A stretch of 64,000 bases of DNA from Anaerolineaceae bacterium (GCA_020634165.1 JACKCF010000001.1:806001-870000), one strand, 5' to 3'; positions 53,154-61,192 are shown, counted from the stretch's first letter. Notes: generated from the letters alone by a model not told the origin. Numbers and translations: made by a program.

Positions 53154-53174
53154 GAACCAATCTGATCTACAGAA

Positions 53175-54059
53175 CTAAATCGTTGAATATCCAAGCGCAT
53201 TAATCAGCTCGTTAATTGCGCTTTCGTAATGCTTGGCCGATTCGCTGTCGACTTGGATAGCTTGTGTCTGTTCAAGCGTATTGATGATGTTCCAAAAAGC
53301 TATATGTCTACGATCCAGTGCTTCATGTAGCTTACTTGAAATCTGATAGTTATCCCGTTTTGGGAGGCGATAATCGGGATGTAAAATGGTGATGATCGTC
53401 TTTTTGTTTTCAATAGCCCAGGCGATTTCCTGCAACACATATTCAGATTGAAGCGACGATACTATTTCATATTCGCCTTTGTCGTTGGGAACATGGATTT
53501 CTCCTAATAGACAAATGAAGTACTCACACTCCCTAATTCGCTCTTGTAGCTCTCCGTGCCAGGGTTCGCCAACTGTTAACGACTTATCTATGAATATACC
53601 GATTAAACTATCTTTGTGTTTTAGTCTGGCTTCTATTGCTAATGTCAATGCGCTACTTACAGGGCGTCGGTAGGAGATAAATACACTCGGTGGGCTGAGA
53701 GGCTCTTCAAGAAGTTTAAATGATTTCTCAGTTAATCTATAGTTAATCTGAAGTTGTCTAGTTGTATCTGAAAGGTCGAAAAAACCTAAAGAAACTAGTA
53801 GCCTTTCTGACGGCATGTTGCCGCCCCATTTACTGGTAACATATGATGCAAATATATCTCTGCTGCGATCATAAAGGCGACCAACCAACCACCAATGCCG
53901 TATTCCATCAGCGGTCTGTGATATAGAAAATTCGACATCCCACAACTCGTTGATCACTCCCCAAGCTAGATCTCTGGCTAAAACTCTAGCTTGTCCTAAG
54001 GAATCTTCTGGTGCCTCTTCCTCAAGCGGATTCCACTCTTTTTTGCTATCCTCAGTCAT
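53175..54059 (-). CDS. TIR-domain protein
   Basis: A 294-aa protein from the ATG at 54059. The N-terminal 130 residues hold a possible helix-turn region (ARVLARDLAWGVINELWDVEFSIS; SERLLVSLGFFDLSDTTRQLQINYRLTEKSFKLLEEP) without a known name. The C-terminal 160 residues are a TIR domain: SVFISYRRPVSSALTLAIEARLKHKDSLIGIFIDKSLTVGEPWHGELQERIRECEYFICLLG, then SEYVLQEIAWAIEN with a Glu at the place of the TIR NADase catalytic Glu. TIR proteins in bacteria often act as NAD-degrading immune effectors. The longer frame (to 54146) begins in repeat DNA and translates the repeat, so I reject it. AT-richer codon use than neighbours. Confidence 0.82.
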   Translation of the reverse strand: MTEDSKKEWNPLEEEAPEDSLGQARVLARDLAWGVINELWDVEFSISQTADGIRHWWLVGRLYDRSRDIFASYVTSKWGGNMPSERLLVSLGFFDLSDTTRQLQINYRLTEKSFKLLEEPLSPPSVFISYRRPVSSALTLAIEARLKHKDSLIGIFIDKSLTVGEPWHGELQERIRECEYFICLLGEIHVPNDKGEYEIVSSLQSEYVLQEIAWAIENKKTIITILHPDYRLPKRDNYQISSKLHEALDRRHIAFWNIINTLEQTQAIQVDSESAKHYESAINELINALGYSTI

Positions 54060-54717
54060 GACTCGCACCCCCCAACGCTTCTTTTCTCTGTGTTCTCTGT
54101 GACCTCTGTGGTTCAAATCGTCTACCATGACCGCAGACAGACCCACTCAGCACTCAGTCCTCAGCACTGCTTTAATCTTTTCTCTGCGACTTTGTGCCTT
54201 CGCGCCTTTGCGTTATGCTTTTGACTCATTATGACTTTTATTTCTTTGTGTTCTTTGAGGCTTTGTGGTTCAAAATCGTCTACCAAGACCGCAGACAGAC
54301 CCACTCAGCACTCAGTCCTCAGCACTGCTTTAATCTTTTCTCTGCGACTTTGTGCCTTCGCGCCTTTGCGTTATGCTTTTGACTCATTATGACTTTTATT
54401 TCTTTGTGTTCTTTGAGGCTTTGTGGTTCAAAATCGTCTACCAAGACCGCAGACAGACCCACTCAGCACTCAGTCCTCAGCACTGCTTTAATCTTTTCTC
54501 TGCGACTTTGTGCCTTCGCGCCTTTGCGTTATGCTTTTGACTCATTATGACTTTTATTTCTTTGTGTTCTTTGAGGCTTTGTGGTTCAAAATCGTCTACC
54601 AAGACCGCAGACAGACCCACTCAGCACTCAGTCCTCAGCACTGCTTTTATCTTTTCTCTGCGACTTCGTGACTTTGCGCCTTTGCGTTACGCTTTTGCTT
54701 TTCACTCAGCACGGTAT
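54060..54717. other. Intergenic repeat stretch between TIR and zinc-ribbon genes
   Basis: Filled by a 158-bp tandem array (next entry). The two identical 62-aa frames it contains are repeat products, not genes. Confidence 0.8.
54080..54715. repeat. Tandem repeat array, four 158-bp units
   Basis: The marker CCGCAGACAGACCCACTCAG begins at 54131, 54289, 54447 and 54605, exactly 158 bp apart. Units 2 and 3 appear identical; the first is truncated and diverged on its left, the fourth diverges at its right end. Each unit mixes ACTCAGCACTCAGTCCTCAG, TTTGTGCCTTCGCGCCTTTGCG and TTTCTTTGTGTTCTTTGAGGC. Fragments also occur at 38160-38340 and 51550-51650. Confidence 0.9.
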
Positions 54718-54972
54718 TTAATCATGCCGCTTGAAGGCCTTCGCCAGTGGCCAGGTCTGCTGAATGCGTGCCAGGGCTTTGTCATCGCTGATGTAGCTCT
54801 CAACATAGCCGCAGTTAACACAAATGTAGTTATCCAGAGGGGCGCTGTTGTAATAATCGATGGGGATGGTGTTGCTGCTGCTGGTCTTGACGGCCAGTTC
54901 GCGACCGCTGTGAACGGTCGTGCGCTCGCATTTAGGGCAGATGCCGCGCCGCATGCCGCTGTGCAGGCTCAT
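54718..54972 (-). CDS. Small zinc-ribbon protein
   Basis: An 84-aa protein with paired CxxC: GICPKCERTTVHSG and DNYICVNCGYVESYISDDKALARIQQTWPLAKAF. The second half matches the tails of the ribbons at 55088 (YVCANCGCIQSYVAPDRINLIRRRWLKV) and 56352. Probably binds one zinc. Function unknown. It is third of three related zinc-ribbon genes in the minus-strand NurA-HAS cluster. Confidence 0.7.
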   Translation of the reverse strand: MSLHSGMRRGICPKCERTTVHSGRELAVKTSSSNTIPIDYYNSAPLDNYICVNCGYVESYISDDKALARIQQTWPLAKAFKRHD

Positions 54973-55087
54973 GATGCTGCGTTCTCTGCATTCGGCGACA
55001 CAGCATCATAAAACGGATTTGGGCAAGAACAGGGGTTCATGACACATACTTTCGACTATGGACAGGGGGTGTTCTGGCGGCTAGCCG

Positions 55088-56236
55088 TTAGCAGTCATCT
55101 CCGTTGAGAGTCACGCCGAACGCATCAGCGAGCATATAAGCAATTTCCGGCCAGATGCCCGCTTTGCACCAGCGCTTCCAGTAGTTATAGACATTGCGAT
55201 GCGGCGGGAAAATATCTGGCAGTTGGCTCCAGGGAATGTCATTCACCTGCTTATAGAGGATGCCCTCGACGATATCCTGCTGCTTGTACTTAACGCGCGA
55301 ATCAATACGCGCTTGGGGCAGCATAGCGTCGATGATCGCCCACTGCTCATCCGACAGGCGAATCAGCACCGGTTCCCAATCGTCTTCATGAACTGGCTTT
55401 GGCGGTGTCGGCGGACGGCTATCTGTCACGATGGCTTCGATAACGGGCAGCGGCGTATCGGTCATCTCAACGTAATCATCAATGTACGCCCGTCTGGACT
55501 CGCTCACCGCCGCCTGATCGGGGACATCTTCCTGCTCATCGACATAATCTTCCTGGAATGCCGCTGGCTCTTCGTAGACTTCTTCATACGGTTCTTCGTA
55601 AGCAGTTTCTGCTTCTGAATCAGCCGTAGCGTACTGCTCGAAGTCGGTATTGTCGTATTCTTCTACATACGGCTCGGTGTACTGTACGTCATCGTGGATG
55701 GCATCATTCTGGTGATAGCCATTGTGCCCACTTCCAACCTCAACCGGGGCATCTGTGTCGTCATTATCAAGAGCCTCGCCGATTTCATCCTCGTAATAAG
55801 CTTCTTCGTATGCGGCCTCGTCGTACTCTTCATCTGGCACACTGACCGTCGGCGCTTCCTGTGTGATAAGCTCCGGTTCTTCAACATATTCGCTGACGGA
55901 TTTGGTCAGATGGGTGATTGTCTTGTGTTTATCAGCGGTTGCCTGACGTAATGAAGTGACAGCCGCGTCGCTGATTTTGCGCGTGACTTTTAATTTGCCA
56001 GTCACTTTAAGCCAACGCCGCCGGATCAGGTTGATGCGATCCGGCGCGACATAACTCTGGATGCATCCGCAATTTGCACACACATACTGTTCCATGCGGG
56101 CATGTCGTCCACGTACGATTTCAAGCACATCATAGTGGTAACTGCGCCAGATGCGTTGGTTGGCGGGGGGCATGGCCCAGTTCGTGTAGATATCTTCGCT
56201 ACCGCAGACCGGGCAAACGCCAGTTTTCATGACCAT
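55088..56236 (-). CDS. Zinc ribbon fused by acidic linker to DUF4096 domain
   Basis: A 382-aa fusion. Residues 6-75: zinc ribbon (GVCPVCGSEDIY ... QYVCANCGCIQSYVAPDRINLIRRRWLKV; Cys 8, 11, 53, 56). Residues about 80-290: a very acidic, Tyr-rich, probably disordered linker (YDEAAYEEAYYEDEIGEALDND; EEPYEEVYEEPAAF). Residues about 292-382: the DUF4096/IS5-type transposase N-terminal domain (RLSDEQWAIIDAMLPQARI ... DIVEGILYKQVNDIPWSQLPDIFPPHRNVYNYWKRWCKAGIWPEIAYMLADAF), normally the DNA-binding part of the transposase, without any DDE catalytic domain. It looks domesticated. ATG at 56230 is an alternative start. Confidence 0.82.
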   Translation of the reverse strand: MVMKTGVCPVCGSEDIYTNWAMPPANQRIWRSYHYDVLEIVRGRHARMEQYVCANCGCIQSYVAPDRINLIRRRWLKVTGKLKVTRKISDAAVTSLRQATADKHKTITHLTKSVSEYVEEPELITQEAPTVSVPDEEYDEAAYEEAYYEDEIGEALDNDDTDAPVEVGSGHNGYHQNDAIHDDVQYTEPYVEEYDNTDFEQYATADSEAETAYEEPYEEVYEEPAAFQEDYVDEQEDVPDQAAVSESRRAYIDDYVEMTDTPLPVIEAIVTDSRPPTPPKPVHEDDWEPVLIRLSDEQWAIIDAMLPQARIDSRVKYKQQDIVEGILYKQVNDIPWSQLPDIFPPHRNVYNYWKRWCKAGIWPEIAYMLADAFGVTLNGDDC

Positions 56237-56351
56237 AGCAGTACGACTTACTTTCTCGGCGGTCCGTTTCGATTTGTAACTATCTTAGCCCAGTAATGTT
56301 AGGAAAGTTATAAATAATTCGTACTAGGCCCATCAGACCGACCACCAGAAA

Positions 56352-56810
56352 CTATTCTCGTGTGGGCGGGCGCGATGTCCGCGTCCAATGCTCGGCAATC
56401 GCTTCCCGATCATCTTCGGACAAGACATACTTTTCGACATGTCCGCAGTTCAAGCATACCAGATGCGTCAATGTTGCGACCAAACTATCCGCGATGCTGA
56501 GGGCGTCCGTAATCATGCTCTGGCGGATGTCGCGTTCGCCACAGGCCGGGCACCGATTATCCATCATGCTGACGGGCAGCATCTCGCGCTTTTCAAAGGC
56601 TTCAAAATTCACCTCTTTGACCATGTCCCATTCATTGCTGACGTTCATGCGGTCAAACGGATTAAGCAGATAGCCTTCGGCATAGCCACATTCGCGGCAG
56701 ACCACGTAAGTGACAATGCCCGCTTTGTAGATGCGGTTCATACGGCCAACAGGAGCGCCAGCACTGTAATACAGTTCATGAGATTGGCATTTTGGACAGT
56801 GATTCGTCAT
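56352..56810 (-). CDS. Double zinc-ribbon protein
   Basis: A 152-aa protein with two copies of the same ribbon: NHCPKCQSHELYYSAG ... TYVVCRECGYAEGYLLNPFDRMNVSNEWDMV, then NRCPACGERDIRQSM ... THLVCLNCGHVEKYVLSEDDREAIAEHWTRT. GTGGAGGC lies 8 nt before the ATG at 56810. It begins 42 nt after the stop of the HAS-barrel gene, so the same operon. Function unknown; likely a nucleic-acid- or protein-binding adaptor. Confidence 0.75.
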   Translation of the reverse strand: MTNHCPKCQSHELYYSAGAPVGRMNRIYKAGIVTYVVCRECGYAEGYLLNPFDRMNVSNEWDMVKEVNFEAFEKREMLPVSMMDNRCPACGERDIRQSMITDALSIADSLVATLTHLVCLNCGHVEKYVLSEDDREAIAEHWTRTSRPPTRE

Positions 56811-56851
56811 GTGTTTTGCCTCCACGAGGGTAGTGGATGGGGTGATCGGGT

Positions 56852-57454
56852 TCAGGCCTGTAGCAGGCCCAGGACATGGGTCACGCGGTTGAGGTCATTC
56901 GCCAGGTCGTGGGCAATCCGCCGACCACAGCGCACCATATAGCCGTAACGGTCCTGTTCGCTGTTGTAAATCTGCGCCGAATAGCGAATAGCGGCTGCCA
57001 GCAGGTCATCGCTGGGCACTTCGGCGGCACCCATCACCAGCCGGAAATAATCATGGGTCTGGGTGAAGTAGAAAATTTCATCAGACGTACACAGATAGAC
57101 ATCGCTCAGGCTCATCGGCGGGCGCGGTGGCACACTGTGGATCATCTGGTTTCCGCTCATATAGCCTACGTTAATGACCTTGATCTCAACGGGAATCATG
57201 CGATTTTCGCGCTGATCGCGCAGCACACTATCCGGCATGGCTTCGCCCAGAACCAGCTCACTGATGAGCTGATCGTCTTTGATCTCGATACGGTAAATCA
57301 GGCCGATGGCATAGATGTGAGTGCTGTTGGCGATAGGGGCTTTGACAAATGCGCCAAAATCATGCTGCTCGCCAATATTGCGGCTGTGCGTACCACAGTC
57401 AAAGCCGCGTGTGCTGGCGCGCAAGACGCGCCCAATGATCGCATTATCGCTCAT
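56852..57454 (-). CDS. HAS-barrel protein (stand-alone HerA N-domain-like)
   Basis: A 200-aa protein. The first 120 residues match the HAS-barrel of HerA: AIIGRVLRASTRGFDCGTHSRNIGEQHDFGAFVKAPIANSTHIYAIG ... VEIKVINVGYMSGNQMIHSVPPRPPMSLSDVYLCTSDEIFYFTQ. Its PPRPPMSLSDVYLCTSDEI corresponds to the IPGHFMRVFTATEQDV of the HerA gene at 49792. The rest is helical and has no Walker motifs, so it is not an ATPase. The start ATG at 57454 overlaps the end of nurA by 11 nt. It may cap or replace the HAS-barrel in a NurA-HerA complex. Confidence 0.78.
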   Translation of the reverse strand: MSDNAIIGRVLRASTRGFDCGTHSRNIGEQHDFGAFVKAPIANSTHIYAIGLIYRIEIKDDQLISELVLGEAMPDSVLRDQRENRMIPVEIKVINVGYMSGNQMIHSVPPRPPMSLSDVYLCTSDEIFYFTQTHDYFRLVMGAAEVPSDDLLAAAIRYSAQIYNSEQDRYGYMVRCGRRIAHDLANDLNRVTHVLGLLQA

Positions 57455-58721
57455 CGAGGACTTCCTCACCGTACATATTGTGATAGCGCTTCTCGCTGCG
57501 GGCTAATTCCTTGCCCCGCATTTTAGCCGTTAGCGTACGCCCGACAAGGTCATCCTTCAACCGCCGAACTTCCACATTGACCAGTTCTTCCAGCTTATTC
57601 CGGTCTTTAGCCCCAATCCAGGCCAGTTCATCGGCTCGCGTCAGGGCGTAGGGATAGGGATTGCGCCCCTGCAATTGGCATTGATGCAGCAGTAGCGCAT
57701 GCAGTTGATCGACCCGTTCTTTATCACGGGCGACCCACATCGGGATATCGACACGCACGACCTTTGATTGGTGGTTGTTGAACACCTTGAGATAGAAAAA
57801 CGCGATTTCGTAGCTCTCACCCCGATCACGGAACAGCTTGTTCTGGGGTGAATTCTGTACCATGATTGCTGACCGTTCACCGTCTTTGAGGATGGCATAG
57901 AAGAACTGCTGATCGCGCAGCCCTTCCAGATCACCCGCGCGTGAAATTTCGACCTGTCGCGCTTTTAGTTCCGCTTCGGATTCGATGCTCATCAGGAACA
58001 GAAGTTGCATAAAGCGTTTGGCCCGGAATGGATTATCAATGTATCCAGCCAGGGTGGCACCCGCATCGTGCATGTGGACCAGCGCCGCCAGATATTCGCT
58101 CATCAGGTCATCACCATCGTAGGCGTCGTTCCCTGGCAAATACAGCAGCCGATTGTCATACAGGGCGACCAGGGGCAGCTCTGGACTGCGACGTTCCCAG
58201 GCGGCCTGGGCTAGCCGCTTGAGTTCATCGACGGTCCGCCGATCATCGACCGTGCGATTGCCGATGATGCGCCCGTTGCGGTCATGCACATGATCTCGGT
58301 GGAAATATAGCTTGGGGAAAGTGTGCTGCTCCGGCGTCGGCGCGGCGGCTTCACCCAGACTATGATAGTAAACGTAGATGCCGACATTGAGCAGGTAATA
58401 GTGAACAGGTGCCAGTTCATCCGGGTAGACCTGTGAACCGTCGCCTGCGATCAGCGTTGCATACGTGGGTGGCGCTGGTGGCGGAATAATCGCGTTGATT
58501 GGTTCGGCATTGGGCAGGTTGGTGGGTGCCGCCCCGCGATAATGGCTGATCTCACTCGAACGCACCCATTCGATGCGCTCCCAAACGCGCTGCATATCAC
58601 CAGAAGCTGCGAACCGTTCTCGTGCCAGGTCCAGCGCATGGCTGACGTCAAAATCCAGCTTTTCCAGCATGGCACCCATGTTATAGACCTGCTGCACGAT
58701 CTTATTAAATTCCAGCGTCAT
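57444..58721 (-). CDS. nurA: NurA-domain nuclease
   Basis: A 425-aa NurA-family 5'-to-3' nuclease. The first catalytic motif is LIAGDGSQVYPDELA (Asp 94, Gly 95, Ser 96), and a second acidic motif LVALYDNRLLYLPG (Asp 189) stands where NurA has DGxL. The C-terminal part (YEIAFFYLKVFNNHQSKVVRVDIPMWVARDK ... YPYALTRADELAWI) contains the usual late His/Tyr region of NurA. Known partner HerA is encoded at 49792-51486. First gene of the minus-strand NurA-HAS-zinc-ribbon group; it overlaps the next gene by 11 nt. Confidence 0.85.
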   Translation of the reverse strand: MTLEFNKIVQQVYNMGAMLEKLDFDVSHALDLARERFAASGDMQRVWERIEWVRSSEISHYRGAAPTNLPNAEPINAIIPPPAPPTYATLIAGDGSQVYPDELAPVHYYLLNVGIYVYYHSLGEAAAPTPEQHTFPKLYFHRDHVHDRNGRIIGNRTVDDRRTVDELKRLAQAAWERRSPELPLVALYDNRLLYLPGNDAYDGDDLMSEYLAALVHMHDAGATLAGYIDNPFRAKRFMQLLFLMSIESEAELKARQVEISRAGDLEGLRDQQFFYAILKDGERSAIMVQNSPQNKLFRDRGESYEIAFFYLKVFNNHQSKVVRVDIPMWVARDKERVDQLHALLLHQCQLQGRNPYPYALTRADELAWIGAKDRNKLEELVNVEVRRLKDDLVGRTLTAKMRGKELARSEKRYHNMYGEEVLDER

Positions 58722-59140
58722 GCGCTCATCCGCTTCCAGATTAAGATTTTCATTATGCCGTTACACATTATAATGATGACAAAAGCCTAGCACTTGTGTT
58801 CTAAATCGTCAAGTTGCCAGCCATATAGCCCTGTTTATGGGCCGATAGTCACCCGAATTTCGCCAAATGATTATTCCCATATCCCTTGTAATTATGTCAT
58901 AATAACAGGGGTACACTTCAGTTTTGACGTTATTATTGAACTTTCTTCTTTTTTCTATTTGCGCAATTTATACAGTCTTCTGGTTAGAATATTCACCTTC
59001 TTGTAGATTCTATTAACTTAGTTCTTTCAGGGTCGATTTTTGGCCTGTTAGAAATGGCACTATTGATGTTGCTCGTATGTCGCTGTTTACATCGTCGCCA
59101 CGTACTGCATCAGGTTTTAATTGCGCAATACCAGGGTTAA
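58722..59140. other. Intergenic, divergent upstream region of NurA cluster
   Basis: 419 AT-rich bases without a supported gene or hairpin. Holds the promoters of the divergent nurA and hydrolase-like genes; no element I can fix. Confidence 0.4.
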
Positions 59141-59146
59141 GTGTAC

Positions 59147-59851
59147 ATGGTCGCAGATCAGAATAAGCATACACCTGAACCATCCATTGGCATGACGCGC
59201 CCGCTGACGTTCGCGGGTGATGAGGTCCAACTGGCCGGACAGATAGATTATTCATCCCAACAACCGCCGGAAACAGGTTATCCGCTGTTGTTCGTGCTGC
59301 AAAGCCCCACCACAACATCGCGCCGTGAATATGATTATCTTGTGCGCGTAGGGGCTTCGCTGGGGATGGCTGTCTTCCGCTGGGATCAGCGAGGCACCGG
59401 TGCCAGCGGTTCCGGGCCAGGTTCTGTGGTGACGGATACATTGGCGGCGTACAAGCAGGCTATCAGCCAGGACTTCGTGGATAAGCGCCGTATCTTCATC
59501 GCAGCCCACAACGAAGGTTCTCTGCTTTTGCAAGAGAACCTCGATAAGTTCACTTCGATACAGGAACCCTACGGGGCATTGCTCATCGGCAACATGCTGG
59601 ATGAAACGATGATTACTCGGCTGCGCCTGCCAGTCTATATTGTCATGAGCAAAAATGACTGGAACGATTGGCGTGTCTACGCCCGTGACGCCGCTGAAGC
59701 TCACGCGGTCAAGACGGGTTACGATACGCAGTATTATGTAGCACCCAATACCAATCGCCGCGTGATGTATACCAGCGGTGGCTCATTTCATCGCGGAGCA
59801 GAAAAAGCCATTCGCGATTGGTTAGGCATAGTATGTCCCTATTCTCGGTAG
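59147..59851 (+). CDS. Alpha/beta-hydrolase-like protein, nucleophile Asn
   Basis: A 234-aa protein of the serine-aminopeptidase-type alpha/beta hydrolase group (GYPLLFVLQSPTTTSRREYDYLVRVGASLGMAVFRWDQRGTGAS). The nucleophile elbow is IFIAAHNEGSLLLQ, where Asn replaces the Ser of GHSEG. Acid region VYIVMSKNDWNDW and His region SGGSFHRGAEKAIRDWL remain. Likely non-hydrolytic. GTG at 59141 is the alternative start. It is the first of four co-directional genes and overlaps the SDR gene by 19 nt. Confidence 0.75.
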   Translation: MVADQNKHTPEPSIGMTRPLTFAGDEVQLAGQIDYSSQQPPETGYPLLFVLQSPTTTSRREYDYLVRVGASLGMAVFRWDQRGTGASGSGPGSVVTDTLAAYKQAISQDFVDKRRIFIAAHNEGSLLLQENLDKFTSIQEPYGALLIGNMLDETMITRLRLPVYIVMSKNDWNDWRVYARDAAEAHAVKTGYDTQYYVAPNTNRRVMYTSGGSFHRGAEKAIRDWLGIVCPYSR

Positions 59852-60573
59852 ACCTCACCGGACAATCCGCAATCGTCACTGGGGCAGGCATCGGCATTGG
59901 CCGGGCAATCGCCCTGGCCCTGGGCGCTGTTGGCGCCAATGTCTGTGTGAACGACCTCAACCCTGACCGTTGTGATAACGTTCAGCGGGAAATTGAAGCC
60001 GCAGGTGGGCATGCTATTCCTTTTCAGGGCGATGTCGGCAATCGCTTTCAGGCCGCTGCCATCATTGAAACCGCCCGTGAAGCATTCGGTCGCATCCACA
60101 TTCTGGTTAATGCTGCTGGCATCTATAAATCAGAACCCATCGCCAAAATTGATGAATGGGACTGGCGTCGGCAGGTGGAAGTCAACCTGACGGGTACATT
60201 CTTCATGAACCAGTTGATGAGCCGCGTCATGACGGATGAAGGCGGTGGCAGCATCGTCAACATTGCCAGTACCGCAGGCCACAACCAGACGATCACCGAA
60301 GGGGCGGGTTATGTCGCCACCAAGGCCAGCATCATCGGTCTGACGCGCCAGGCAGCCCGCGAACTAGCTCCGGCCTCTATCCGCGTGAATGCTATCTGTC
60401 CAGGCAACATTGACGAGGACGATATGCCACCTCTGGGAACGCTGGCGAATGCCATGCAGCGCGCTGGATCACCGGAGGAGGTCGCTAACGTGGTCCTGTT
60501 CCTGTGCAGCGATGCTGCCAGCTTCATCACCGGCCAGGCCATCAACGTCGATGGCGGCGAGGCCATGATTTAG
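59833..60573 (+). CDS. SDR-family oxidoreductase
   Basis: A 246-aa classical short-chain dehydrogenase: TGAGIGIG (16-23), NAAG (93-96), catalytic Ser146 (NIASTAG), Tyr160-Lys164 (GYVATK), C-terminal ITGQAINVDGG. Asp 41 (NDLNPDR) after beta2 favours NAD(H). Substrate unknown; 3-oxoacyl reductase-like in pattern. Starts 19 nt inside the preceding gene, and the P-loop kinase gene begins 7 nt after its stop. Confidence 0.92.
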   Translation: MSLFSVDLTGQSAIVTGAGIGIGRAIALALGAVGANVCVNDLNPDRCDNVQREIEAAGGHAIPFQGDVGNRFQAAAIIETAREAFGRIHILVNAAGIYKSEPIAKIDEWDWRRQVEVNLTGTFFMNQLMSRVMTDEGGGSIVNIASTAGHNQTITEGAGYVATKASIIGLTRQAARELAPASIRVNAICPGNIDEDDMPPLGTLANAMQRAGSPEEVANVVLFLCSDAASFITGQAINVDGGEAMI

Positions 60574-60580
60574 CCCCACA

Positions 60581-61192
60581 ATGAACAAGGACGCGATTCT
60601 CTATCTGGGAGGATCACCGTGCGCGGGTAAGAGCAGCGTTGCGGAAATTCTGGCTGCCCGTTACAGCCTGAACTATCTGCGGCTGGATGATAAGCTCGAT
60701 TCCCATATTCAGTCAGCTTCGCCGGATACACAGCCTATTATGGCCAGTTTGCGTGAGGCTACCTGTGATGAAATCTGGCTGATGCAGCCCACGCAGCAGG
60801 CCCGCCGAGAAATCCAGTTCTACCTCGAAGAATTCCCATTGCACCAGCAAGACATCCTCCAGGCGCAAAAGCCTCTCTTGGTAGAAGCTGCGGCGCTGCT
60901 TCCATGTTTGGTTGCGCCTTTGATAAGCACAAAACAGGACGTAATTTACATGGTTCCAACCGCGCAGTTCCAGCGAAAGCACTACAGCCAGCGCCCCTGG
61001 GTTGCCGATGTCCTGCGCGATTGCAGCGATCCGGAACAGGCTTTTGATAACTGGATGCGTCGTGATGAGCTATTCGCGCGCTGGGTCCGACGATCAGCCC
61101 TTTTTCACGGCCTGCAAACGATCATCGTCGATGGCAGCTACGATATCAACGCTCACGCTCAGATGGCAGCGCAGCATTTCGGCCTGGCTTAG
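60581..61192 (+). CDS. P-loop small-molecule kinase-like protein
   Basis: A 203-aa protein with a Walker A loop YLGGSPCAGKSSVAE near residues 8-22 and a shikimate/2-phosphoglycerate-kinase-like layout (YLRLDDKLDSH near 34; KPLLVEAAALLPCLVAPL; the Arg-rich lid RKHYSQRPWV; IIVDGS near the end). Substrate unknown. It lies between SDR and D-2-hydroxyacid dehydrogenase genes, so a sugar-acid or glycerate-type substrate is possible, but that is inference. Confidence 0.7.
   Translation: MNKDAILYLGGSPCAGKSSVAEILAARYSLNYLRLDDKLDSHIQSASPDTQPIMASLREATCDEIWLMQPTQQARREIQFYLEEFPLHQQDILQAQKPLLVEAAALLPCLVAPLISTKQDVIYMVPTAQFQRKHYSQRPWVADVLRDCSDPEQAFDNWMRRDELFARWVRRSALFHGLQTIIVDGSYDINAHAQMAAQHFGLA

Larger units (their letters stand above)
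52807..53174. other. IS110 non-coding end and flanking repeat DNA
   Basis: No protein gene is supported. From 52807 to about 53045 it is the structured IS end. From 53050 to 53174 it is repeat DNA with GAGGCACAAAGGCTCAGAGAGAG, AATTACCAGGATCAC (similar to 51653-51668) and the palindrome at 53134. Confidence 0.6.

Noticed and set aside
54060..54146. N-terminal extension of the TIR protein
   Set aside because: It reads NHRGHREHREKK, a well-known translation of dispersed repeat DNA; the ATG at 54059 is better.
54194..54540. Two identical 62-aa frames
   Set aside because: They are translations of the 158-bp tandem repeat; no ribosome-binding site and no family.
54080..54715. CRISPR array
   Set aside because: The 158-bp units are contiguous copies without variable spacers, far longer than CRISPR repeats, and no cas gene is near.
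58794..59006. 70-aa plus-strand frame in the nurA upstream region
   Set aside because: AT-rich, no ribosome-binding site, no pattern of coding use.
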